Below are positions 10,110 through 18,812 of a stretch of 64,000 nucleotides of DNA, one piece after another. The translations under genes were made by a program, and so were the position numbers. Positions within the stretch are counted from its first letter, which is position 1, and each line of letters starts with the position of its first letter. Source of the stretch: an uncultured Lachnospiraceae bacterium (lineage in GTDB: Bacteria; Bacillota; Clostridia; Lachnospirales; Lachnospiraceae). The notes beneath the pieces are model-generated. The model made no database searches, had not been told where the DNA came from, and saw only the letters and a program-made list of their open reading frames with translations. The stretch covers positions 1 to 64,000 of the forward strand of contig CAMJGH010000003.1 of the NCBI GenBank assembly GCA_946405185.1. Direction: 5' to 3'.

Positions 10110-11021
10110 ATGCCCATCAAGATACAGAATGACCTGCCCGCCCGCGCGGCACTGGAATCCGAGAACATCTTCGTCATGGACGAAACCCGCGCCATGACGC
10201 AGGACATCCGCCCGCTGCAGATCCTGATCCTCAACATCATGCCGGTCAAGGACGATTACGAGACGCAGCTGCTGCGCGCGCTGTCCAACACGCCGCTGCA
10301 GGTGGAGGTGACGTTCCTGAACGTCTCCACGCACGAATCCACGCACACGTCCGTCAATCATCTGAACAAGTTCTACCATCACTTCGGCGAGGTGAAGAAC
10401 CGCCATTTTGACGGCATGATCATCACCGGCGCGCCGGTGGAGCATCTGTCGTTCGAAGAGGTGGAGTACTGGGAGGAGCTGTGCTCCATCATGGAGTGGA
10501 CCAAGACGCACGTTACGTCCACCTTCCACATCTGCTGGGGCGCCTTTGCCGGCATGTACTACCACTATGGCATCCCGAAGGTGGATACCAAAGAGAAACT
10601 TTCGGGCGTGTACCTGCACCGGGTGCTGGACCGCAAGACACCGCTGGTGCGCGGGTTCGACGACGTCTTCTACGCGCCGGAAAGCCGCTATACGGGCGTG
10701 CGCACCGAGGATGTCGAGGCCGTGGAGGAACTGACCATCCTGGCGGATTCGGAGCGCGGCGGGGTGTTCCTGGCGCAGGACGAAGGGGCCAGAAAGATCT
10801 TCCTGTTCGGCCATCCGGAGTATGACCGCATGAGCCTGAACGCGGAGTATGAGCGTGATCTGGGCCGCGGGCTGAACCCGTCGGTGCCGGAAAACTACTA
10901 TGATCACGATGACCCGTCGTTCACGCCGCTGCTCACGTGGCGCTGCCACGCATTCGCGCTGTATTCCAACTGGCTGAACTACTGCGTCTACCAGGTGACG
11001 CCGTACGACCTGGAGAAATAA
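10110..11021 (+). CDS. metA: Homoserine O-acyltransferase (MetA family)
   Basis: MPIKIQNDLPARAALESENIFVMDETRAMTQDIRPLQILILNIMPVK...THVTSTFHICWGAFAGMYYHYGI. Confidence 0.93.
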   Translation: MPIKIQNDLPARAALESENIFVMDETRAMTQDIRPLQILILNIMPVKDDYETQLLRALSNTPLQVEVTFLNVSTHESTHTSVNHLNKFYHHFGEVKNRHFDGMIITGAPVEHLSFEEVEYWEELCSIMEWTKTHVTSTFHICWGAFAGMYYHYGIPKVDTKEKLSGVYLHRVLDRKTPLVRGFDDVFYAPESRYTGVRTEDVEAVEELTILADSERGGVFLAQDEGARKIFLFGHPEYDRMSLNAEYERDLGRGLNPSVPENYYDHDDPSFTPLLTWRCHAFALYSNWLNYCVYQVTPYDLEK

Positions 11022-11081
11022 GCCAAAGGGACAGGTCATCTGTCATATTTAAGCCAAAGGGACAGGTCATCTGTCTTATTT
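11020..11081 (+). repeat. Two-copy tandem repeat, 31 bp period
   Basis: aagccaaagggacaggtcatctgtcatattt followed by aagccaaagggacaggtcatctgtcttattt. Confidence 0.9.
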
Positions 11082-11092
11082 GGAGGAGAAGC

Positions 11093-12265
11093 ATGGGAAA
11101 AAGCACATCACGCATGACAGATACGGACGAGAGGAAGGAGCGGTTCATCCTGGTGGGGGTCAAGACCTCCCCGCGCGATGACACCGAGAACTCCCTGAAA
11201 GAGCTGGGCGCCTTAGTGGAGGCGGCTGGCGCCGAGGCGTGCGATGTGCTGATCCAGTCCCTGCCGCACCCGCATCCGGGCACGTACATCGGCAGCGGGA
11301 AGCTGACCGAACTGTCCGCGCTGGTCGCTTCGTACGATGCCGACGGCATCGTCTGCGATGACGAACTCTCTCCGGCGCAGCTGCAGAACCTCACGCAGGA
11401 GCTTTCCTGCAAGGTGTGCGACCGGACGCTGATCATCCTGGATCTGTTTGCCGCGCACGCCGGCAGCCGCGAAGGCAAACTGCAGGTTGAACTGGCCCAG
11501 CAGCAGTACCGGGCGGCCAGGCTGACGGGCCTGGGCAAGTCGCTGTCCCGCCTGGGCGGCGGCATCGGCACGAGAGGCCCCGGCGAAAAGAAACTGGAAA
11601 TTGACCGCCGGCAGGTGCGCGAGCGCATCTCCCGGCTGAAAAAGGAACTGGACGAGGTGAAGCGCCACCGCGAGGTGACGCGGAGCCGGCGCGAAAACAC
11701 CGGCGTGGTCACGGCGGCCATCGTGGGCTACACAAACGCCGGCAAGTCCTCGCTGTTAAACGCCCTGACCGGCGCGGACATCCTGGCGAAAGACCAGCTT
11801 TTTGCCACGCTGGATCCCACGACCCGGCGCTTCCGCACGGAGGACGGCCAGACCGTGCTGCTGACGGATACCGTCGGCTTTATCCGCAAGCTCCCGCATC
11901 ATCTGGTGGATGCCTTCCGCTCCACGCTGGAGGAGGCCGCCCGCGCGGACATCCTGATTCACGTGGCCGATGCGGCCGATGCCGACCGCGAGGAGCGGCG
12001 CGAGGTGGTCTATGAGACGCTCCAGTCCTTAGGCGCCGGGCATCAGCCGGTCATCACGGTGCTCAACAAGCAGGACCGCCTGCGCGAAAAACTGGCGGGG
12101 GACACCCTGACGGATGAGGAGCGGATGCTGCTGACCGAAGGCTACCGGGACACGCGGGCGGATGTCATCCTGCCGTGCTCCGTGAAAACGGGCGAAGGCC
12201 TGGCGGATGTCAAAAAGGCGCTGGCGGGGTATGCCGGTGCGCTGTCCCGGAGGTCGGGCGAATGA
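11093..12265 (+). CDS. hflX: GTPase HflX
   Basis: HPGTYIGSGKLTEL...DDELSPAQLQNL...RLGGGIGTRGPGEKKLEIDRR...GYTNAGKSSLLNAL. Confidence 0.93.
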   Translation: MGKSTSRMTDTDERKERFILVGVKTSPRDDTENSLKELGALVEAAGAEACDVLIQSLPHPHPGTYIGSGKLTELSALVASYDADGIVCDDELSPAQLQNLTQELSCKVCDRTLIILDLFAAHAGSREGKLQVELAQQQYRAARLTGLGKSLSRLGGGIGTRGPGEKKLEIDRRQVRERISRLKKELDEVKRHREVTRSRRENTGVVTAAIVGYTNAGKSSLLNALTGADILAKDQLFATLDPTTRRFRTEDGQTVLLTDTVGFIRKLPHHLVDAFRSTLEEAARADILIHVADAADADREERREVVYETLQSLGAGHQPVITVLNKQDRLREKLAGDTLTDEERMLLTEGYRDTRADVILPCSVKTGEGLADVKKALAGYAGALSRRSGE

Positions 12266-13065
12266 GAAAAGAGCAGATCATAAACGGCCTGACGCCGGAA
12301 GCGCGGGCCTTTTACCGGGTGCGTGCCGAGGAGACCGTGACCTCCACCAACACCCTGTTAAAACAGCTGGCGGCGGAGGGCGCCCCGGAGGGGACGGTCC
12401 TGGCCGCCGCCCATCAGACGGCCGGGCGCGGCCGCATGGGCCATTCGTTCTACTCGCCGGAAGGGACCGGCGTCTACCTGAGCCTCCTGGTGAGGCCGGG
12501 GAGGCCGGCGGCCGAATCGGTGATCCTCACCTGCCTGTGCGCCTCGGCGGCGGCTGCCGCCTGCGAGGAGACGGCGGGGGTGGCATCCGGCAGCATCGGC
12601 ATCAAGTGGGTGAACGATCTGATGTACCGGGACCGCAAGATCGCCGGGATCCTCACGGAGGCAGGGCTTGCGCCGGACGGGAACATGGCGTGGGCGGTCA
12701 TCGGTATCGGCTTCAATCTGGCACCGCCCAAAGGCGGGTGGCCGGCGGAGATCGGCGGGATCGCCGGGAGCCTTTTTGAGGAGGCACCGGACGGTGCCCG
12801 CGAGAGACTGGCAACGGCGTTCCTGTCGCACTTCCTGCCGCTGTACCGGCAGCTGTCCGAGAGGACGTTCCTTTCGGATTACGCCGCCAGACAGACGGTT
12901 GTGGGGCACCGGGTGGCGGTGCTGTCGGGTGATGAAGAACTATATACGGCCGAAGCCCTCGGCGTGGATGAGGACTGCCGGCTGTTGGTCAGAACGGAAG
13001 ACGGAGCCGTACAGGCTCTGGGGAGCGGCGACGTCCGGGTGCGCCGCCGGGAGGATAAGACATGA
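12262..13065 (+). CDS. birA: Biotin--[acetyl-CoA-carboxylase] ligase
   Basis: TSTNTLLKQLAAEG...AAHQTAGRGRMGHSFYSPEGTGVYLSLLVRP...IKWVNDLMYRDRKIAGILTEA. Confidence 0.9.
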   Translation: MRKEQIINGLTPEARAFYRVRAEETVTSTNTLLKQLAAEGAPEGTVLAAAHQTAGRGRMGHSFYSPEGTGVYLSLLVRPGRPAAESVILTCLCASAAAAACEETAGVASGSIGIKWVNDLMYRDRKIAGILTEAGLAPDGNMAWAVIGIGFNLAPPKGGWPAEIGGIAGSLFEEAPDGARERLATAFLSHFLPLYRQLSERTFLSDYAARQTVVGHRVAVLSGDEELYTAEALGVDEDCRLLVRTEDGAVQALGSGDVRVRRREDKT

Positions 13066-15134
13066 TCAGACGCTTCACTTACGGAAGCCCCCTCGAGACG
13101 GGAGCGGTCATCGTGCCGGTGCCGGCCGGTGACAGACTGCCTTACTTCAGCGTGAAACTGCGGATGCTCTCGGACGTGCTGACCGCCCGCGGGGAGGTGC
13201 TCATCCCCGACGATGCGGCGGACCGCGCGGCCATGATCTTCACCGCGGAGCTGGCGGAAGCGGACGCGGTGTACGGGCTGGGCGAGACCATGCGCGGCAT
13301 GAACAAGCGCGGCTACCGCTACACCAGCTACAACACCGATGATCCCCGCCACCGGCCGGACATGCCGTCACTGTACAGCTCCCACAACTTCCTGGTGGTG
13401 GACGGCGAAAAGACGTACGGCGTGTTTTTCGATACGCCCTCCCGGGTGACGTTTGACGTGGACGCGGAAGGTGACGGGAAACTCACCGTGACCGCCGAAA
13501 CCGGCGACATCCAGGTGTTCCTGGTCACGCCGGAGGAGGTGCGGCCGGGCGAGAGTGCGGCCTACGCCGTGGCGAAAGAGTTCCTGTCGGCCATCGGCAC
13601 CCATTTCTTCCCGCCGCTGTGGGCGTTCGGGTACGGCCAGAGCCGCTGGGGCTACAAGAACGAGAAAGACCTGCGCACCGTGGCCGCGAAGCACCGCGAG
13701 TTCGGCTGCCCGCTGGACTTTCTGTGCATGGACATCGACTACATGGACCGCTACATCGACTTCACGGTGAACGACGAGCGCTTTCCGGATCTGCCCGGTT
13801 TTGTGGAGGAGATGAAGGAAGCCGGCCTGCACCTGGTGCCCATCATCGACGCCGGCATCAAGGAGGAGCCGGGCAACCCCACCTACGAGGAAGGCGCCTC
13901 GCAGGGGTATTTCTGCCGCAACCGGGAGGGCAATTACTTCCGCGCGGCGGTCTGGCCGGGCATGACGCACTTCCCGGATTTCTTCCGGTCGGACGTGCGC
14001 GCGTGGTTCGGCGCCTGCTACAAGGCGCTGACGGACGCCGGCATCACGGGGTTCTGGAACGACATGAACGAGCCGGCCATCTTTTACAGCGAGTACACGC
14101 AGCCGGACGGCATCCAGAAGAAAGCCGGCATGCTGGCGCAGCTCCTGCCCAAGAAAGAAGAGAACGGCCACGCACTCACCAAGGCCTACCAGGATTATCA
14201 TCACTTCACGCACCGCATCGGAGGGCGTGAGGTGCTGCACCACCACGTGCACAACCTCTACGGCGCGCTGATGACGCGCGCTTCGGGGCGCGGCCTGAAC
14301 GCGCTGCTGTCCGAGCGCTACCTGCTGTTCTCACGGTCGTCCTACATCGGCGCGCACCGCTACGGCGGGCTGTGGACGGGCGACAACTCCTCGCGCTGGG
14401 ACCACCTGAAGACAGCCGTCTGCCAGATGGCCAACCTGTCCATGTGCGGGTTCCAGTACGTGGGCACGGATATCGGCGGGTTCAACGGCGTCTGCACGCG
14501 GGAACTTCTGGCCCGGTGGCTGGCGTTCGGCGTGTTCACGCCGCTCATGCGCAACCACTCCGCCAAGTACGCGCCGCCGCAGGAAATCTACCGCTTCAGC
14601 CATCCGGAGGAGCTGGCCGATGTCATCGCGCTGCGCTACCGCCTGCTGCCATATCTGTACTCGGAGTTCATGAAGGCGGCGCTGCGGCAGGATATGTTCT
14701 TCCGCCCGCTGGCCTTTGACTTCCCGACGGATGCGCAGACGAGAAGCATTGAGGACCAGCTGATGGTGGGCCAGGACATCATGATCGCACCGGTCATGGA
14801 GAAGGGCGCCAAGGGGAGATATGTCTACCTGCCGGAGCGCATGACGCTGGTGCGCTGGAAGAACCGCCGGTTTTCCACCGAGGAGGAAGCACCCGGGTGG
14901 CTCTACGTGGAAGTGGGCCTGACCGAAGTGGTCTTCTTCATCCGCGGCGGGCACGCCATCCCGGTGGGCAATCCCGTGCCCAACACGGCAGCCGCCAATC
15001 TGCGTCAGGTGCGCCTGCTGGGGACCGGCACCGAATACGAACAGTACGTGGACGACGGCCTGACCAAGGACGTCTCCGCGGCCAATATCCGCCGCATCCG
15101 CAAGAAGGCGAAAGCGGCGGTCACGACCGAGTGA
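13062..15134 (+). CDS. Glycoside hydrolase family 31 (alpha-glucosidase-like)
   Basis: FGYGQSRWGYKNEKDL; LDFLCMDIDYMDRYIDFTVNDERFPDL; GFWNDMNEPAIF. Confidence 0.9.
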   Translation: MIRRFTYGSPLETGAVIVPVPAGDRLPYFSVKLRMLSDVLTARGEVLIPDDAADRAAMIFTAELAEADAVYGLGETMRGMNKRGYRYTSYNTDDPRHRPDMPSLYSSHNFLVVDGEKTYGVFFDTPSRVTFDVDAEGDGKLTVTAETGDIQVFLVTPEEVRPGESAAYAVAKEFLSAIGTHFFPPLWAFGYGQSRWGYKNEKDLRTVAAKHREFGCPLDFLCMDIDYMDRYIDFTVNDERFPDLPGFVEEMKEAGLHLVPIIDAGIKEEPGNPTYEEGASQGYFCRNREGNYFRAAVWPGMTHFPDFFRSDVRAWFGACYKALTDAGITGFWNDMNEPAIFYSEYTQPDGIQKKAGMLAQLLPKKEENGHALTKAYQDYHHFTHRIGGREVLHHHVHNLYGALMTRASGRGLNALLSERYLLFSRSSYIGAHRYGGLWTGDNSSRWDHLKTAVCQMANLSMCGFQYVGTDIGGFNGVCTRELLARWLAFGVFTPLMRNHSAKYAPPQEIYRFSHPEELADVIALRYRLLPYLYSEFMKAALRQDMFFRPLAFDFPTDAQTRSIEDQLMVGQDIMIAPVMEKGAKGRYVYLPERMTLVRWKNRRFSTEEEAPGWLYVEVGLTEVVFFIRGGHAIPVGNPVPNTAAANLRQVRLLGTGTEYEQYVDDGLTKDVSAANIRRIRKKAKAAVTTE

Positions 15135-15147
15135 AAGCAGGCAGAAG

Positions 15148-15909
15148 ATGAGAGTAGTCTGTAAAGTGGGCACATCCACCCTGACGCACGCCACCGGGCG
15201 GCTGAACATCCGCCGGGTGGAGGCGCTGTGCCGGGTGCTGTCGGATATCAAGAACGCCGGCCACGAGGTGATCCTGGTGAGTTCCGGCGCCATCGGTATG
15301 GGCGTGGGGAAACTCAACCTCTCCGCCCGCCCGCAGGATATGCCCGGCAAGCAGGCAGCCGCCGCCGTGGGGCAGTGCGAGCTGATGTACGTGTACGACA
15401 AACTGTTTTCGGAGTATCACCACACGGTGGCCCAGATCCTGCTGACCGGTGAGGATCTGCGCGATGAAGCGCGCCACGCCAACTTCACCAACACCATGCT
15501 GCGGCTCCTCTCGTATGGCGCCATCCCCGTGATCAACGAGAACGATACCGTCTCCACCGAGGAGATCGCCGTGGGCGACAACGACACGCTGGGCGCCCTG
15601 GTGGCCGAAAGCGTGAAGGCGGACCGCCTGATCGTGCTCTCGGACATCGACGGGCTCTACACCGCGGATCCGCGCAAGGATCCCGATGCCCGGCGCCTGG
15701 AAGAAGTGACGGAGATCACGGACGAAGTGCTCTCCCTGGCCGGCGGGAGCGGGTCGGGCCTTGGCACCGGCGGCATGGCCACCAAGCTGGCGGCCGCACG
15801 GATCTGCCTGGCGGCCGGCGTGGAGATGATCATCATGAACGGGAAGGATCCCGAGCAGCTGTATGACGTGATGGAAGGAAAGAAAGTCGGCACGCGGTTC
15901 CGGGCGTAA
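15148..15909 (+). CDS. proB: Glutamate 5-kinase
   Basis: MRVVCKVGTSTLTHATGRLN...EVILVSSGAIGMGVGKLNL...VINENDTVSTEEIAVGDNDTLGALVA. Confidence 0.93.
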   Translation: MRVVCKVGTSTLTHATGRLNIRRVEALCRVLSDIKNAGHEVILVSSGAIGMGVGKLNLSARPQDMPGKQAAAAVGQCELMYVYDKLFSEYHHTVAQILLTGEDLRDEARHANFTNTMLRLLSYGAIPVINENDTVSTEEIAVGDNDTLGALVAESVKADRLIVLSDIDGLYTADPRKDPDARRLEEVTEITDEVLSLAGGSGSGLGTGGMATKLAAARICLAAGVEMIIMNGKDPEQLYDVMEGKKVGTRFRA

Positions 15910-15945
15910 AGACAGACATTGAGCCGGGCCGCAGGACGGCCCACA

Positions 15946-15987
15946 TGTCATCCTGAGCCGGGCCGGAGGCCCGGTCGAAGGATCCCC
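15946..15987 (+). repeat. Dispersed 'TGTCATCCTGAGC...GAAGGATCCCC' intergenic repeat
   Basis: tgtcatcctgagccgggccggaggcccggtcgaaggatcccc; related copy at 52108-52151. Confidence 0.7.
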
Positions 15988-16009
15988 TGTCTTCAGAAGA
16001 GGATTTTCT

Positions 16010-17266
16010 ATGAGAACGACCAACGATATCCTGCGCGCCGCGAAGGCGGCGGCACCGGTGCTGGCGGCGGCCGGCACGGAGCAGAAGAACGCGGCCCTGC
16101 ACTGCATGGCGGACGCGCTGCTGGCGGCGGAAGAAACCATCCTGGCCGCCAACGCGGAAGACCTGGCGGCGGCCACGGACATCCGCGAGGTCATGAAGGA
16201 CCGCCTGACCCTCACCCCGGCGCGCATCCGGGGGATGGCCGACGGCATCCGCGAGGCGGCGGCCCTGCCGGATCCGGTGGGGATCACGCTGTCGGAGACC
16301 ACGCGCCCGAACGGCCTGCGCATCGAGAAACGGTCCGTGCCCATGGGCGTGATCGGCATCATCTACGAGAGCCGCCCGAACGTCACGTCCGATGCGGCGG
16401 TGCTGGCCGTCAAGGCGGGCAGTGCGGTGGTGCTGCGCGGCGGAAAGGAAGCTTATCGCTCCAATGCCGCCGTGACCGCGGCCATGCGGGCGGGCTTACA
16501 GGCCGCCGGGCTGCCGGAAGATCTGGTGTGCCTCGTGGAGGACACCACCCGCGCCAGTTCGGTGGAGATGATGGAAGCGGTCGGCCTGATCGACCTGCTG
16601 ATCCCGCGCGGCGGCGCCGGGCTGATCCGCGCCGTCACCGAGCACGCCAAGGTACCGTGCATTCAGACGGGCACGGGCATCTGCCATATCTACGTGGACA
16701 AGACGGCGGACCAGGAGATGGCCCTTTCCGTCATCGAGAACGCCAAGACCAGCCGCCCGTCGGTGTGCAACGCCGAAGAAGTGCTGCTGGTGCACCGGGA
16801 CATTGCGGGAGAGTTCCTGCCGAAGATCGCCAGGCGCCTGCGGGAAGACCGCGCGGCGGCCGGAAAGCCGGTGGTGGAACTGCGGCTGGATGCGCGCGCG
16901 GCGGCCATCATTGACGGGACGCCTGCCGGACCGGACGATTTTGACACCGAGTTTCTGGATTACATCCTGGCGGTCGGGGTGGTGGACGATGTGCAGGCGG
17001 CCATCGCGCACATCGCCGCGCATTCCACCGGCCACTCCGAGGCCATCCTCACGGCCGATGATGCGGCGGCCGATGACTTTGTGTGCCGCGTGGATTCCGC
17101 GGCCGTGTACGTGAACGCCAGCACGCGCTTCACGGACGGCGGCGAGTTCGGCCTGGGGTGCGAGATGGGCATCTCCACCCAGAAGATGCATGCCCGCGGG
17201 CCCATGGGGCTGCAGGAACTGTGCTCCTACAAGTACGTGATCACCGGCAGCGGACAGATCCGCTGA
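16010..17266 (+). CDS. proA: Glutamate-5-semialdehyde dehydrogenase
   Basis: [79 protein letters not shown]; adjacent to proB. Confidence 0.95.
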   Translation: MRTTNDILRAAKAAAPVLAAAGTEQKNAALHCMADALLAAEETILAANAEDLAAATDIREVMKDRLTLTPARIRGMADGIREAAALPDPVGITLSETTRPNGLRIEKRSVPMGVIGIIYESRPNVTSDAAVLAVKAGSAVVLRGGKEAYRSNAAVTAAMRAGLQAAGLPEDLVCLVEDTTRASSVEMMEAVGLIDLLIPRGGAGLIRAVTEHAKVPCIQTGTGICHIYVDKTADQEMALSVIENAKTSRPSVCNAEEVLLVHRDIAGEFLPKIARRLREDRAAAGKPVVELRLDARAAAIIDGTPAGPDDFDTEFLDYILAVGVVDDVQAAIAHIAAHSTGHSEAILTADDAAADDFVCRVDSAAVYVNASTRFTDGGEFGLGCEMGISTQKMHARGPMGLQELCSYKYVITGSGQIR

Positions 17267-17298
17267 GACAGACCCAAGAACGAAAGGATCGCTTTTTT

Positions 17299-18684
17299 AT
17301 GAAATTATTTGCACCGGTCGATATGACACAGGGCTCCCCTGTCAAATGCATCGTGCAGTTTACGGTTCCCATGCTCATCGGCAACGTCGCCCAGCAGCTT
17401 TACAACACGGCGGACAGCGTGATCGTGGGCAAGTACGTGGGCGACAACGCCCTGGCCGCCGTCGGCTCCGCCGGCCCGGTCTTCAACCTGCTGCTGGTGC
17501 TGATGGTGGGCATTTCGGTGGGCGCCGGCATCGTGGTGGCCCAGTATTTCGGGGCCCGCAAGCGCGAGGAGCTGTCCCGCGCCATCGGCGCCTGCATCAC
17601 GCTGACCATCCTGGCCTCCCTCATCCTCATGGTGGTGGCGCCGCTCGTCGTACAGCCGCTGCTGCGGTTCCTGAAGACACCGGATTCCATCCTCGGCTGG
17701 TGCAACAAGTACCTGCTGATCCTGTTCCTGGGCGTGCTCGGACCGGCCTTTTACAACATCCTGAGTGGTATCCTGCGCGGCCTGGGCGATTCGGTCTCGG
17801 CGCTCATCTACCTGCTGGTCTCCACCGTCCTGAACATCGTGCTGGACTGGCTGTTTGTGGCCAAACTCGGCATGGAAGGCGTGTCGGGCGTGGCGTACGC
17901 CACCGTCATCGCGCAGTTCATCTCGGCAGGGCTTGCCCTGCGCAAGCTCTCCACGCTGACGGACATCTTTGATCTGAAGGTGAAATACCTGAAGCCGGAC
18001 AAGTTCCACATCGGCCAGATCATCCGCCTGGGCGTGCCTTCGGGCATCACGCAGCTGATCTTCTCGCTCTCCACCATCATCGTGCAGCAGCTGACCAACA
18101 GCTTCGGCGAGATGTTCATCGCGGCCAACGTCATTGTCATGCGCATTGACGGCTTCGTCATGATGCCGGCCTTCTCGTTCGGCGGCGCCATGACCACGTT
18201 TGCCGGCCAGAACATCGGCGCCGGCCGCATGGACCGCCTGCAGGAGGGCAGCCGCAAGGGGACGCTCGTGGCCATGGCCACCTCCGCGGTGCTGGCCGTG
18301 CTCATCTTCCTGTTCGGCCGGTATCTGATGATGCTCTTCACCGACACCATGGAACTGGTGGACTACAGCTTCTCCATGATGAAGATCCTGATGGTCGGCT
18401 ACATCTGTATGGAAGTCACCCAGTGCCTGGGCGGCGTCATGCGCGGCGCGGGCGATACCGTGACGCCCATGATCATCTCCATGGTCACCACCGTGGGCAT
18501 CCGCATGCCGCTGGCCTACCTGCTGGAATACGTCACGCGGGAGCCGGGCGCCAGCCGCGGCAACCCCGCCTGCATCTTCTGGTCGCTCCTGATCACGTGG
18601 GTGCTGGGCGCCCTCATCACCTTCGTCTGCTACCGCACCGGCGTGTGGAAGAAGAGGATGAGCAAGATGGGTGTGAATGCGTGA
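17299..18684 (+). CDS. MATE family efflux transporter
   Basis: FTVPMLIGNVAQQLYNTADSVIVGKYVGDNALAAVGSAGPVFNLL; multiple TM segments. Confidence 0.9.
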   Translation: MKLFAPVDMTQGSPVKCIVQFTVPMLIGNVAQQLYNTADSVIVGKYVGDNALAAVGSAGPVFNLLLVLMVGISVGAGIVVAQYFGARKREELSRAIGACITLTILASLILMVVAPLVVQPLLRFLKTPDSILGWCNKYLLILFLGVLGPAFYNILSGILRGLGDSVSALIYLLVSTVLNIVLDWLFVAKLGMEGVSGVAYATVIAQFISAGLALRKLSTLTDIFDLKVKYLKPDKFHIGQIIRLGVPSGITQLIFSLSTIIVQQLTNSFGEMFIAANVIVMRIDGFVMMPAFSFGGAMTTFAGQNIGAGRMDRLQEGSRKGTLVAMATSAVLAVLIFLFGRYLMMLFTDTMELVDYSFSMMKILMVGYICMEVTQCLGGVMRGAGDTVTPMIISMVTTVGIRMPLAYLLEYVTREPGASRGNPACIFWSLLITWVLGALITFVCYRTGVWKKRMSKMGVNA

Positions 18685-18812
18685 GTGTGACTGGTCAATA
18701 GTGCCCATTGATGAAATATAAATATGCTGCGTGTCCGTCTGCTCTGTTTGCATCGGAATACATGGCCGGGCGGAAGATGCGTGATGCAAGGAATCAATAC
18801 AGGAGATGTCAG

